Source: Viscum album (lineage: Eukaryota; Streptophyta; Magnoliopsida; Santalales; Viscaceae). Taken from it: a stretch of DNA of 64,000 bases. Below are positions 14,912 through 25,711 of this stretch, piece after piece. The stretch lies in contig OY728166.1 in NCBI GenBank assembly GCA_963277665.1, positions 1,074,986,014 through 1,075,050,013 of the forward strand, read 5' to 3'. Numbering within the stretch: position 1 is the first letter of the stretch; each line of letters starts with the position of its first letter. The notes under the pieces are model-generated. The model was given only the letters and a program-made list of their open reading frames with translations. It made no database searches and was not told where the DNA came from. The translations under genes and the position numbers were made by a program.

Positions 14912-16569
14912 ATGGGTAGCGAATTCGATCCGGAATGTGAACTCACATTCAAGCCCAAAATCTTAGCTAAACAAAATGAAACCCTCGCGAAATACAAGAC
15001 GAAAGGCATATCCTTCGTCGAATCTCTCAAAGGCATGGACCCTTGAAAATCCACTAAGATACATGTGGCTAGATGCAAGAAGCTCAAAAAAGGTATATTT
15101 GTTGTTGAAGCTAATCCAGAAGCGCTTCATCAACAGTTGATGCTCTGTAAGATTTCCGTCCTGGCCCATATTTCCTATCTAAAAGGGGAAAAGACCTGTT
15201 CGAACCTAGAAATCAAAGCTAGAATTGGAAATATTTGGGGTTTTTCTGACTGGAAGCTTGTCCCTCTCGGTAAGGGTTATTTTCACCTTTTTCTGAAATT
15301 TCAAGAAGATTTGAATTGTGTATGGAACTCCGGAAACCTGTAACTCAAGTCGGGTGTCGTTCGTTTATCAGAATGGGACCTCGCCTTCAATCTATATAAC
15401 ACAAATAATTATTTAGTTCAAATCTGGGTGTGTTTTCATGGATTGAATAGGTATTTTTGGCACCCCTGGATTCTCAACGACATCGCCTTGTGTATCGGCA
15501 CACTGATAAAGATTGATCAACGGACGCTGTACACTGAGTTTGGCATGTATGCACATGTTATGGTGGAGGGATACATTGCTAAAAAAATTCAGGAAACCAT
15601 AATCTTCAATGCCAATGAGTATCGTGTTGATGTTCACATTGAGTGTGAACGAATTCCTCCCTACTTGGAACTATGAAAAATTGTTGGGAACTCGCTGCTG
15701 AAATGTCGGGTGATCAAAAACCAGGTGACTCAACCTGTGGACGACGGATGGACTGAAGTGAAGCGAAAGAAGGTAGGTAAGAGTGTGATTTCAGCTGTCC
15801 CTAACCCCCAAAGAAAAAACCTGATATTTGGGTGAAAAAAACTTCTCTTCTGGGTGAGACCTCCAGGACCTCTTGGGCTGATCAAGTCAAAGATAACGAA
15901 CTGGAAGTACTCACCCAGACCTCCTTGGAAGACAATGCTCTGCCCGTCCTGGTAAATTCCTCTGAACCATGCCTCCATGCAGATCCAGATGATGCAGCAA
16001 GAACTCCTCCCACTAAGACTCCAATATCTCACATAGCCTACCACAAGGATGACATCCCGGTTTATACCACCTCTCGGGATCCTATACAAGTCACTACAAC
16101 CCCTACACAACTATGTGTTATGGAGCATTCTTCTCCAAAACAGGCTGATGCCACTACCTCATCTGAGAATTCTGGTATGCATTCTTCTTCTCTGGTTAAA
16201 CAGGATAATTGAACTGAGGTGAACTCACCTTCCCCCCTTCACCCCCCTATACCACTGCCACTACAGGATCTCAACTCCAAAATGAAACATGTACCCCTGA
16301 TGGTTGTATCTATTGAACCAGTAGACACTATGGACACTCCATCTTTGAATACTAACCCTCATGCCCCTATGGCAATGGACCTTCATACTGCTGCTATTGA
16401 TTTAAATGTTTTGAAAGTAACTAATGTTTTAATTACTTCTTCTATGAGAAAACAGGGCATGAAGACTCCCCCAGCTTCTCCCCCAAACCTTAGAATATCT
16501 AAAAGGATCAGGAGATCAAATGGATCCAAAAAGAAAAAAAGGAGATCGGGCTCCAAAAAAAGGTTTTAA
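14912..16569 (+). pseudogene. LINE ORF1 (DUF4283 / zinc-knuckle nucleic-acid-binding protein), broken
   Basis: The start is the first ATG after the AT/GC composition break (MGSEFDPECELTFKP). The middle part matches the plant LINE ORF1 DUF4283 fold: SDWKLVPLGKGYFHLF, EDLNCVWNSGNL, LVQIWVCFHGLNRYFW, DIALCIGTLIKID, YAHVMVEG. A retroviral-type zinc knuckle follows around 15655-15710, reading EL*KIVGNSLLKC; the TGA occupies a cysteine position (TGC or TGT to TGA). Other in-frame stops are at 15041-15043 (after GMDP) and 15341-15343. The frame changes in a run of six A at 15814-15819, after which TSRTSWADQV is read in the new frame, where a further TGA lies at 16210-16212. The tail is basic and Lys/Arg-rich (KKKKRRSGSKK), a likely RNA-binding or nuclear-targeting tail. 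The family protein binds LINE RNA. This copy cannot make it. Confidence 0.9.
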
Positions 16570-19500
16570 TGGATGTGCTTTTTTGGAATTCTCAGGGGCT
16601 AGTGAACTCTGACACTCTTTTGGTTATTAGAAGACTGGTTACTACTCATAAACCCAAAATTTTAGCTCTTTCTGAAACCAAAATCAACTTTTCTATGAAC
16701 TTTTTGCACCGCTTTTTTGTTGGTTATAATTTTCTTGGTGCTTCTACTAATGATAGTAATGCTGAATCTCTATAGATTCTTTATCTCAAATCCTTGAAAA
16801 ATGTCAAAATTAGTATCTCCTATGACCATATGTTTACGTGTGATTTTCTTTTTGATTGCAAGCACATCTTTTGTACATTTTTTTATGCCAAAAATAAATA
16901 CCAAGATCATAAGCCTTTATGGAGTGCCCTTGCCTCCATTTCTAACTCCATGCATAACCCATGGATGGTGATGGGGGATTTCAATGCCATCCTCTCACCC
17001 TCTGAGAAAATTGGTCCTTCCCATTCTCCCATATCTTTTAGATAATTTATAACTGCTATTGAGGACTATAATCTGGTTGAATTCAATCTCATAGGTGCTA
17101 TGTTTACTTGGTATCACAGACATTATAATTGGGTTGTTACTAGAAAGCTAGATAGATCTCTTGTAAATACCCCAATCTTAGATTCTTGGGACACCATAGA
17201 TAGTATTACTCTTCATAAAATTAATTCTGATCATCACCGTGTTCTCGTCACCTTTCACTCAAAAAAAATCCAAGGATAGTATTCCCTTCAAATTCAACAA
17301 TGAATCACCTCAGGATCAGGACTGTACTAACCTCATTAGAAGTTGTTGGAGCTCTATGAGTCATCCTGCTGATGCTTTTTCCTTTATCACCAAGCTCAAG
17401 CACATAAAACATTTACTCAAGGGTTGGCGTATTACCAAATCTAAATAGACTGACCAAGAAATCTCAAACCTTGAGAATGACCTCATTCAAATCCAAATCT
17501 CCTCCACTAACTATAATTTTCCCTCGGACCACCAAGCAAAAATAAACATTTCTGTCAAGCTAAACACCCTTTTAACTCTAAAGGATAACCTTCGCAAATA
17601 GGTGTTCAAAACGAAGTGGCTCACAGATGGAGATAGAAATACAAAATTTTACAATTCCCTATAGAGGATTAGAAAAGTCACCTGACCCTTATCTTCTCTG
17701 AAAGATAATGACAATATCTTATCCTCTGAAGCTACTATTTCAAATCATGTTGTCACTTACTTTGAAAAAACTTTTAAGGGCCCTCATATCAACAAGAATA
17801 TTCTCCTTGGGATCATCCTCATGCTAGTCAGTGTGGATGACAACCATTCTCTCTTAATTTCTCCTCTGGATCATGAAATCAAAGCTATGGTCTTCAGTCT
17901 AAACCCTAACAATGCTCCTCGACCTGGCGGATTCAATAATAGCTTTTTTCAACAACACTGGGAGGTTTTCCACACTGATGACTGCAAACGTGTTAAATAT
18001 TTTTTTAACACTGGATCTCTTCCTCATGGCCTCAACGCCCAATTCCTCACCTTAATTCCAAAGGTGGCTAATGCCTCTAATATCCATCATTTTAGACCCA
18101 TTTCTCTAATTAAATCCATTTATAAAATTATTACCAAGATTCTTTCCAATCATCTTACCCCCTTATGTAAAAAATCATCTCTTGGAAAAAATTTGGTTTC
18201 ATCAAAGGTCGATCCATTCAAGACTGCATATGCCTTGCTTCAGAATGCACCATCTCCCTAAACAAAGTCTCCCATGGAGGCAGCATTTCCATTAAGCTCG
18301 ATGTTAGGAAATATTTTGATACTATTGACTGGACCTTCATTTTTAATGTTCTCAAAGCTTTCAGATTTAACAATATCTTCATTAACAGGATAAAATCCCT
18401 CTTTAGATCAGCCTCAATATCAATTCATATTAAGGGATCTCCCAAAGGCTACTTTAAATGCACTAAAGGGGTTCTTCAGGGTGATCCCTTCTCTGCCATT
18501 CTCTTTTCGATTGCGGAAGATTATCATTGTAGACTTCTCTCCTTGCTCGATCATCAATGTAAACTCAAACCCATCTCGGCATCCAAGAATCTAGTTGTCC
18601 CAACTCATCTCCTTTATGCTGATGACATTATCCTTTTCCTTAATGGAAGTAAGCAAAATGTCATCAACCTTAAACATGCCTTATCCCATTATGAGGACGT
18701 TTCGGGTCAAACCATCAGTTGGAATAAATCCTTTATTTTCTTTGGAAAATCCTTCCCCCTCTCTCGAAAAGGTCACCTTATTGAAACACTTGGCATCAAG
18801 GAAGGCTCTTTTACCTTCACTTATCTCAGAGTCCCCATATTCTGGGGTAGGCCGAAGGCTATTTATTTTACTGATATTGTTGAGAAGGTGATTAATCAAC
18901 TCTCTTCCTGGAAAGGGAAATCCCTGTCCATGGCTGGTAGAATCTACCTGGTGAAATCGACCATTTTATCCAAATCGGTTTATTCCCCCATGATCTACAA
19001 ATAGCCTCTAAGTCTTCTCAAGAAAGTCAATAAGTATATAAAATATTTTTCCGGGATAGGCAGCATCATTGAGCAGAAACTTGTCACCATCCCATGGTCG
19101 ACCTGGTGCACCCCCCTTGAAAAGGGAGGCCTTAACATTAAAAGTCACAAATTTTTTAATGAAGCTCTTCAAGAGAGGATCACATGGAGACTGATCCATA
19201 ATACCTATAACTCCCTTAATTTTCTTAGAAACAAATGTTTTGTGAGGTTAAAAAATGGAAATTTAAATTATGTTCAGTCTTTTCTTTGGCCATCCTTAAA
19301 AACATTATTTGTTCGGATCATGAATATCTCTAGATGTTTAGTTAGCATGGACTCCAACATTCACATTTGGATAGATAACTGGATGGGCTCCCCACTTATT
19401 ACTAAGTTTCCTCATAATACTGCCCCTAACAACATTAATTTCACTATTAAGGAAGTGATGTGAGACTGGGACTTGGAGATACCTGACTCTATCTCTAAGG

Positions 19501-20669
19501 TGGTTGAAAGTTACACTTTTTCTCATTATGAGGATCTCCTAGTTTGGGAACGTGCTCCCATTGGTATTTTAAACTCAAAAAATTTATACAATCATTCTTT
19601 TTTGAACTTGGAATCTGATTTTTCTTGCCTAAAACGTTTTATGAAACCCTGGATTAAACCTACTGTTCTTTTTCTTATTTGGCGCATGGTGCATAATCAC
19701 ATCCCTACTGAGATTTTTCTTCAATCCTTCGGCTTACAACATTGTTCAAAATGCCCCCTCTGTCATCAAAATTGTGAGGATATCAACCATCTATTTCTAT
19801 CTTGTGCTACTTCTTTTTCCATGTGGAATTTTATTGCTGACATTTTTAACTGCAGGTGTCCATCTTCGGACAAAATTCTTTCCCACATAAAGCATTGTGT
19901 GAAGCTTTAATTCACTCCACAGGTAAAAAATCTCTTCTTATCTGTTATGCCGGAAATTCTACACATTATCTGGTATGATATAAATTCCATTATTCAAAAT
20001 AATCACTCGCCCAATCTCATCGTAGGCCATATGAGAATCCTGATTTCCATTAATGATGATGCCTTGATCCAGAAAGCTCATTGCGACAACTCAATCAGTG
20101 ACTTTGTTATCCTACGACGGTTAATGATTGGTGGCATTTTTCCTCCTCAAAAACGTTTTCTTGAAGTCATTTGGAAAGCCCCGCTTCTTGGATAGATAAA
20201 GATTAATATTGATGGAGCTTCAAAAGGAAATCCAGGTCCTGCGGGTTGTGGAGTAGTTTTCAGAGACTATAAAGGGCACTGCCATGGCTGTTTCTATGGA
20301 AGCTGTGGGAAATCCTCCTCCCTTGAAGCAGAGATGTTGGATCTCATCCATTCCATCCTTTTTGCGAATATCAAAGGCTAGAACAACATCTGGATTGAAA
20401 GATACTCCACCACCATTGTACATGCAATTTGGAATGGTGTTGTTCACCTATCTTGGTCCCTTACTGTGATCTGGAAGAACTGCCTGAACTTGCTTCATGA
20501 TATCAGATATATTTCCACCCATGCCTACCATGAAGCTAACATGGCGGCAGATGGTCTTGCCAACAAAGGGATCAATCTGGACATTACATGGGAAGACGAG
20601 TTACCGGATGATCTCCTCCCTCTCCTTGCTAAGGATTGTAATAAAATTCCCTCATTTAGACTCATGTAA
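16569..20669 (+). pseudogene. LINE ORF2 (AP endonuclease, reverse transcriptase, RNase H), broken
   Basis: About 1,366 codons, a normal length for plant L1-type ORF2. The endonuclease runs from the start (MDVLFWNSQGL) to about 17260 and keeps the catalytic motifs LSETKI, GDFNAIL and SDHHRV. RT at about 17830-18900 keeps NNAPRPGGF, FLTLIPKV, FRPISL, GVLQGDPFSA and the catalytic YADD at 18615-18626. A Cys/His motif follows at 19743-19805 (CSKCPLCHQNC...HLFLSC). The RNase H domain has IDGASKGNPGPAG at about 20205-20245, a conserved Glu at 20331, and HEANMAADGLAN at 20529-20565. Breaks: in-frame stops including 16773, 17043, 19003, 19461 and 20195, and frameshifts at an A8 run (17261-17268) and an A6 run (18186-18191). 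Between the two shifts the +1 frame is used and also has stops. The start codon overlaps the ORF1 stop. Confidence 0.95.
20205..20573 (+). other. RNase H domain of LINE ORF2
   Basis: Separate C-terminal RNase H domain of the type found in many plant L1 elements and related to archaeal or plant RNase HI. The first catalytic Asp lies in INIDGASKGNPG, the Glu in SLEAEMLDL, and the last Asp in AADGLANKG. The stop at 20193-20195 lies immediately in front of the domain, where the family usually has a Trp codon (TGG to TAG). Confidence 0.85.
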
Positions 20670-20869
20670 TTTTCTTGCTTGTTCTTAATAAATTTTACCC
20701 TTTGTCTAAAAAACATACCATATTTTTCTTTTTAATGGTGTATTACTTTGTTTCTTATTCATACACAAGATATCCCATTGACACACTCACCCCTTCATCT
20801 TTTTGTTTTGAATTTTAATCACTATTATATTTCAAAATGTGTTTCCTATTTTTTAAAATATAATCCTTT

Positions 20870-22200
20870 TAAATAACAATAACATCATGGAATTTTTTTT
20901 ATTTTGTATCATTTTGTAAAAAAATTTGTATAATTTTATTTTTGATGAATATTGAAGTAAAACACCATTATCCTCAAGATCATCAAACTACTATTTCTCC
21001 TCCTATTGATAATAAATCAATTAATTCAGAAAAATCAAAGTTAGTTAAATGTCATTTTCATCCTATAAGACATCTCATTGAGATTCATCACTTTAATTGG
21101 ACATAAAAAATATTTGTTGAATATTTATATTGATGTATCCACAACTACCTACCATTAACTCAACAAAATGTTTTTTATGAACATTTTCATAAAAATATTG
21201 TTCATATTTCGGTTTATCTTCTCAATGACTCTCTGTTTTTGAAGAGTTTTCACCATCAATTCTTGATAATGTATCCTATGCTTCTTGAGAAAATACAACA
21301 ATCATAATTATTGAATTCTACACTATTAATATTGGAAAATATCTAGATTTTTACTCCAATATTCATCTCTACTATCATGTGATAACAGTAAATATAATTT
21401 TACCTGATAGTTTTGTGAAAAATGAACATCAACCAAGACATCATTAATAATTAGACAAAACATAATACCTATTTCTCGTCCAAGTATTTATGTGGAATCG
21501 GCCCATAGACATTGATATTAACTAAATTTAGTTTTCTTCAATATTTATTCCCCTTTTCCTTATACAACTTCTTAATAGTCATTTCCTTTTTTCATCTATC
21601 CCACATATGAGTTAAATTGTGGTAATGTTTAGTTTTTTCTTGATATCCCTAATTTTCTACCAAGTGTTCTAATTAATATTGGATCAAATTGCCAAGTTGA
21701 TTATATCAGAATTTATTTTTTTATCCTTGAACAAAAAATAATTAACATCTTCACTATTAATGTTATGTATTATACATAAGGCACCATCATTGAAGGAATA
21801 TGGAGAGACATTTTTTTAATTATTTATGTTTTCTTATTAAAAATCACCACATGATCTAGGTCACAAAATTATCTTACTCTTTTTTGTTATGGCTGAGACA
21901 TTCCACCAACAATACATCTATATGATTCAAGTAACTTACTTCTCTCTTGGCCTTCCCATTACCAATAATATGTATCCCCGCATTAGTGACACATCAAATG
22001 ACACCATCATTGCCATACATTATTCCAATGATATGAGCATTATTTCTCATCATATGAGAATCACACACTTTGGCTAGAATCCATATTTTGGATCTATTAT
22101 TATCATTTAATTAAATTCCATTGACATTAACCATATTAACATTCCATTCACTGATCCATGTTTTCTTCTCCAATTCCTTTGGTGTTAAATCAAAATATTC
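20870..22200 (-). pseudogene. Element F, 5' part: decayed Ty1/Copia protease and integrase
   Basis: Minus strand, from high to low coordinates. Near 22190-22140 lies KKTWISEWN, like the Copia linker KxVWVxK. At about 22110-22070 the protease region reads IWILAKVCDSHMMRN, aligning to WxLDSGCSRHMTG with the catalytic Asp-Ser-Gly lost. Then IHIIGNGKA and LLVECLSHNK match the IIGxGKI and GLKYNLLSISQ blocks. The integrase core lies at about 21550-21300, with VNINVYGPIPH (family MDLFGPT), LLMMSWLMFIFH (family VDDFSRFTWVFFL) and NSVEFNNYDC (family HGGEFEN). These motifs are typical of plant Copia elements. The missing RT lies on the other side of the LINE. Confidence 0.75.
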
Positions 22201-25200
22201 CACCTCCAACATCAAATATTCTACCTCAACTTGTAATGGTGAATATCTATTTTAAGTCTTGATCCATCATGAAAATGCTTCAAACTATTAAGATTTCATT
22301 TTTTGAGACCCCATTGTTACATCAAATTTTACCCTATATGATAAATTCTTACCTTTATGTCTAAACCATCACATAAAAAAATACATATTATATGAAATTA
22401 AGGTCAAATACTTTTCTCTCTCTATCTCTAATATTTAATTTTTCTATGAAACTCATATATTTATGTGCCCCAAATTTATAAAATAATAACTTTGGGTATG
22501 TGGTTTCTTTTTATGTAATTTTAATAATACACCTCAGTCTATTTGGGATGTTTGTTCCCCCAAGATATAATATATCTATTAATAATTTTTAGTTACTTTT
22601 ATCCTAGATTTTTCTCTGAAAATGCATAATTATCAACAAATAATATTGTTTTGATCAATGAAATTAAGTAGACCATTTTTTAAATTATTATAATTGCCAT
22701 GATGTTTACTATTTTTATTATTACATTCACATTACTAATAATAATTTTGTGGTATATATTTTTTATAATTCATGATTATTCATTCCAAAAATCATTAAAT
22801 TGGATCAGGGTCGAGTTTTTTCATTTGGAGGGTTATTTTGAGAACATAGAAGGCCTAATGAATTTGTTAACACAACTAAACCAGTATTAATATTATATTT
22901 TATAGGCTTGATAATGAAGATAAACTTTGATGTTACATTAGTATAATTTTAAATATATTATTTTATATCTTTTATTAAAATTTATATTCCCAATTAATCA
23001 TTCAAGGATTAAAATCGACATTTTAAATAAATACCCATTATTATTTTTAGGATTTAAGGACATATCACTAATCAATACTTTTCACTCAAGAAACCTCTTG
23101 AATTTATCTAAAACATTTGGTGAAAGAAATTAATGTTTCTGAGAAAATATTATTATAATATTTATATGAATTATAGAGTAATTTTATTTTCATTAAAAGA
23201 ATTCATAGTATTACATTGGATGAAATATATATATTCTAACATAGTATAGAATTATTTAGTATTTTAGCCATATCATTGGGTACAAATTACCAATGGATGA
23301 GATATATAGTGGGTATATATTCAAGATAAATATAAAAATATTTGTAAAATATTGCATTACATATTATTATATATAATGGGTAATTTTTTTTGTCCAACCT
23401 ATTCTATATATTTTAAGTGAAACCACCCCCCCTGGGTAATTAATACACACTGAACTTCACTATAAAAGGGATAGCATTTAATGTTTTTTAGATAATTTTT
23501 GGAAGAAAACTCATCTTAATTTTATAGGATAACAATAAATGATATTTTTAGTAAACGAAGCTACTCCTACATTTATTCTCTTTGTATTATTCATTATTAT
23601 ATTTCAATTTTAATCATGTAAGTTTGTTATAATTTGATGTGTGTGTAATTATTGTTTTGTTTTCATTGAAATATTTCCAAAACTATTTTACAAGTTTTTT
23701 TATTTTATTAAAATATGTTCAATTATATTAGAATCACATCCCTCTTTCCATTTTAATTCAATAATAACTATTTATTTTCTTTTATTTTTTATAACTGTGA
23801 TTTTTTTATGCCCACCCTTATCTTGCCTCGTTTTTTTCTTTTTCTTTTTAATATCATCATTATAAACAAACAAATTATACTATTAATTGTCTTAATTTTT
23901 GAGAAAATCACAATTTTATGAGTCATAATATTCTAATATTGAATGATTAATAGTTTTTTCTCGATACATGTTCTTAAAATGAACATTAATTATTTTAAGA
24001 TAATTATATCATTGGTAAATGAAATGTTAGGTTTAATATGCGAACTCCAAATATTATTGGATCTAAGAGAAGAGTAGGGTTCACAACATAATGAAACTCC
24101 AAAAAGTGACAATTTATTAAGACTTGTACCCTATTAAAACCTTGGAATGAATCCAAATTATTGGGTAATTATGATCAAAATCATCACATAAAGTGGACTC
24201 TAATTTTATTAAATATTTTTTAAAGATCAATGATATTGTAATTTTATAATACCAATGATGTAATTTACCAAACACATAACCAATTATTATATTAACGTCA
24301 CATTCCAATAAATTTTTATAATCACTATTAATTAAAACCCCTCATTCAAATGATAAAAAAAAATTTCCCAAAATATTGTACCTTAGTAAAGGATTTGACT
24401 TGAGATCTATAGTATATATCATAAAAGAGTAAAAAGCCTTTTATGGTATGTATAAATTGATCGGTTGTTCTCTAAATGGAATATTTTCCATTGATGGTTC
24501 CATAAAGATACATTTTTTCTTAATTGTTGTTCCAAAAAACTACAAAAAAAATTAAAAAATAAAGTAAAAAATGATGATATAAGAAAAGATAAAATCCCAC
24601 TCTATTTGATTAAAAAAATTCATTTTTACCTAATCACCACCCTTCGTTTTAAAAAATACTTATACTATCCTTGAATTCCCCAAAGTCTCCATAATAATCC
24701 CTAATATTTATTTGACCATGAAATTGAGACAACATATCATCAACTATGGAAGAACATTAGGTACAATCAAAACTCACTTGTATATTTAGTTTTATATTCA
24801 ATTATCCATGATATGTATAGTCTTAGGGATAATTACCAAAAAGAACATGTTTCCCATAATATAAATTAAAAAAATCATGGTAGTTAGTATCATAACATAA
24901 ATTCATATTTTTAACTGAAAAGGTGTTTGAATCATCTTTGGTAATGTCATGGCTCTATAACCTCCCTCATGGTTCCGTAAATTCGTTAAATTTCATGATG
25001 TAAATATGGTTTGAGAAATAATTTATAAGATATTTAATATCATCTATTAAAAATGATATTAGTGTCATCTATCAATTACCAAATAACTCGCACTATTAAG
25101 ACTCTATGTGGTTAAAGAAACTCAAATAAAATTTTTCCCACCACCAAATACCTGACAAAATCCTTATCGTGAAATTATGTGACTAGTTATTTGTGATATA

Positions 25201-25711
25201 CGAAAATAAATTTGATATTGAAAGTTGTTTTTATCTTATATGAAAAACCCCTAAATCTATTTAGAATCTCATTAGTAACACGAATGCATTAGTAAAATGA
25301 TTCCATCATTGACCATTTTTTCATGTTAAGAAATCCAATTTGAGTCAATCCATAGAGCCAAAAAATTTGACTAAGAAGATGAGTGATATCACTAGTCTAG
25401 TAAAATTAATTCCTAATTTGTATCCTCATCCACTCCCAAATCTTAATTCCCAAGACCCAAAACAATTGGGTATTTTGTAACTAAATTGCTCATCTAATTG
25501 ATACATATATTCAATTGTAGGACAATCTATCATATTATCTTGTAAAATAAGTATCAATGTTTCATTTTCTCATTGTATCACTAAGACTTATCCTCCATGA
25601 AAGTTTTTTATAAATTCAAATGAACCAAACTATGATCCCATATCTCCTACCTATGATCAAAACTAGATGGACCATAGAGGTTTGAGGTATGATAACCATA
25701 TCTCTCAATTT
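22201..25711. other. Unassigned AT-rich stretch between elements F and A
   Basis: It should include the gag and 5' LTR of the minus-strand Copia element F, but no motif is readable and no LTR pair was found. A TATA-box-like string TATAAAAGG at 23461-23469, preceded by a C-run, resembles an LTR promoter on the plus strand, but nothing else supports it. Short open frames at 22699-22890, 23641-23865 and 24117-24308 show AT-rich chance composition. Confidence 0.4.

Larger units (their letters stand above)
14850..20713 (+). mobile_element. Plant L1-type LINE retrotransposon, nested in Copia element F
   Basis: Non-LTR retrotransposon with two ORFs, clearly more GC-rich than the DNA around it and much better preserved, so it is younger than its host. 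ORF1 (14912-16569) has a DUF4283-like domain and a damaged zinc knuckle. ORF2 (16569-20669) has endonuclease, RT, a Cys/His motif and RNase H. The 3' end shows a short A-run (20708-20713) about 40 bases after the ORF2 stop. The 5' edge is placed at the composition change, between about 14.82 and 14.90 kb. The element separates the Copia integrase (20.9-22.1 kb) from the Copia RT (up to 14.66 kb) on the minus strand. I could not identify a convincing target-site duplication. Confidence 0.93.

Noticed and set aside
14806..15169. Minus-strand open frames over the LINE 5' end
   Set aside because: They are shadows of LINE ORF1, which is supported by DUF4283-type motifs on the plus strand. The Copia reading on the minus strand ends before them.
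15730..16110. 126-codon minus-strand open frame
   Set aside because: Antisense shadow of LINE ORF1. The plus frame reads TSRTSWADQV, a family motif.
23461..23469. TATA-box-like TATAAAAGG on the plus strand
   Set aside because: Isolated in AT-rich DNA, with no LTR partner and no downstream gene.
25707..25711. Target-site duplication of element A
   Set aside because: The bases flanking its LTRs (AATTT on the left, AAACC on the right) do not match. It is either lost by decay or the borders are off by a few bases.
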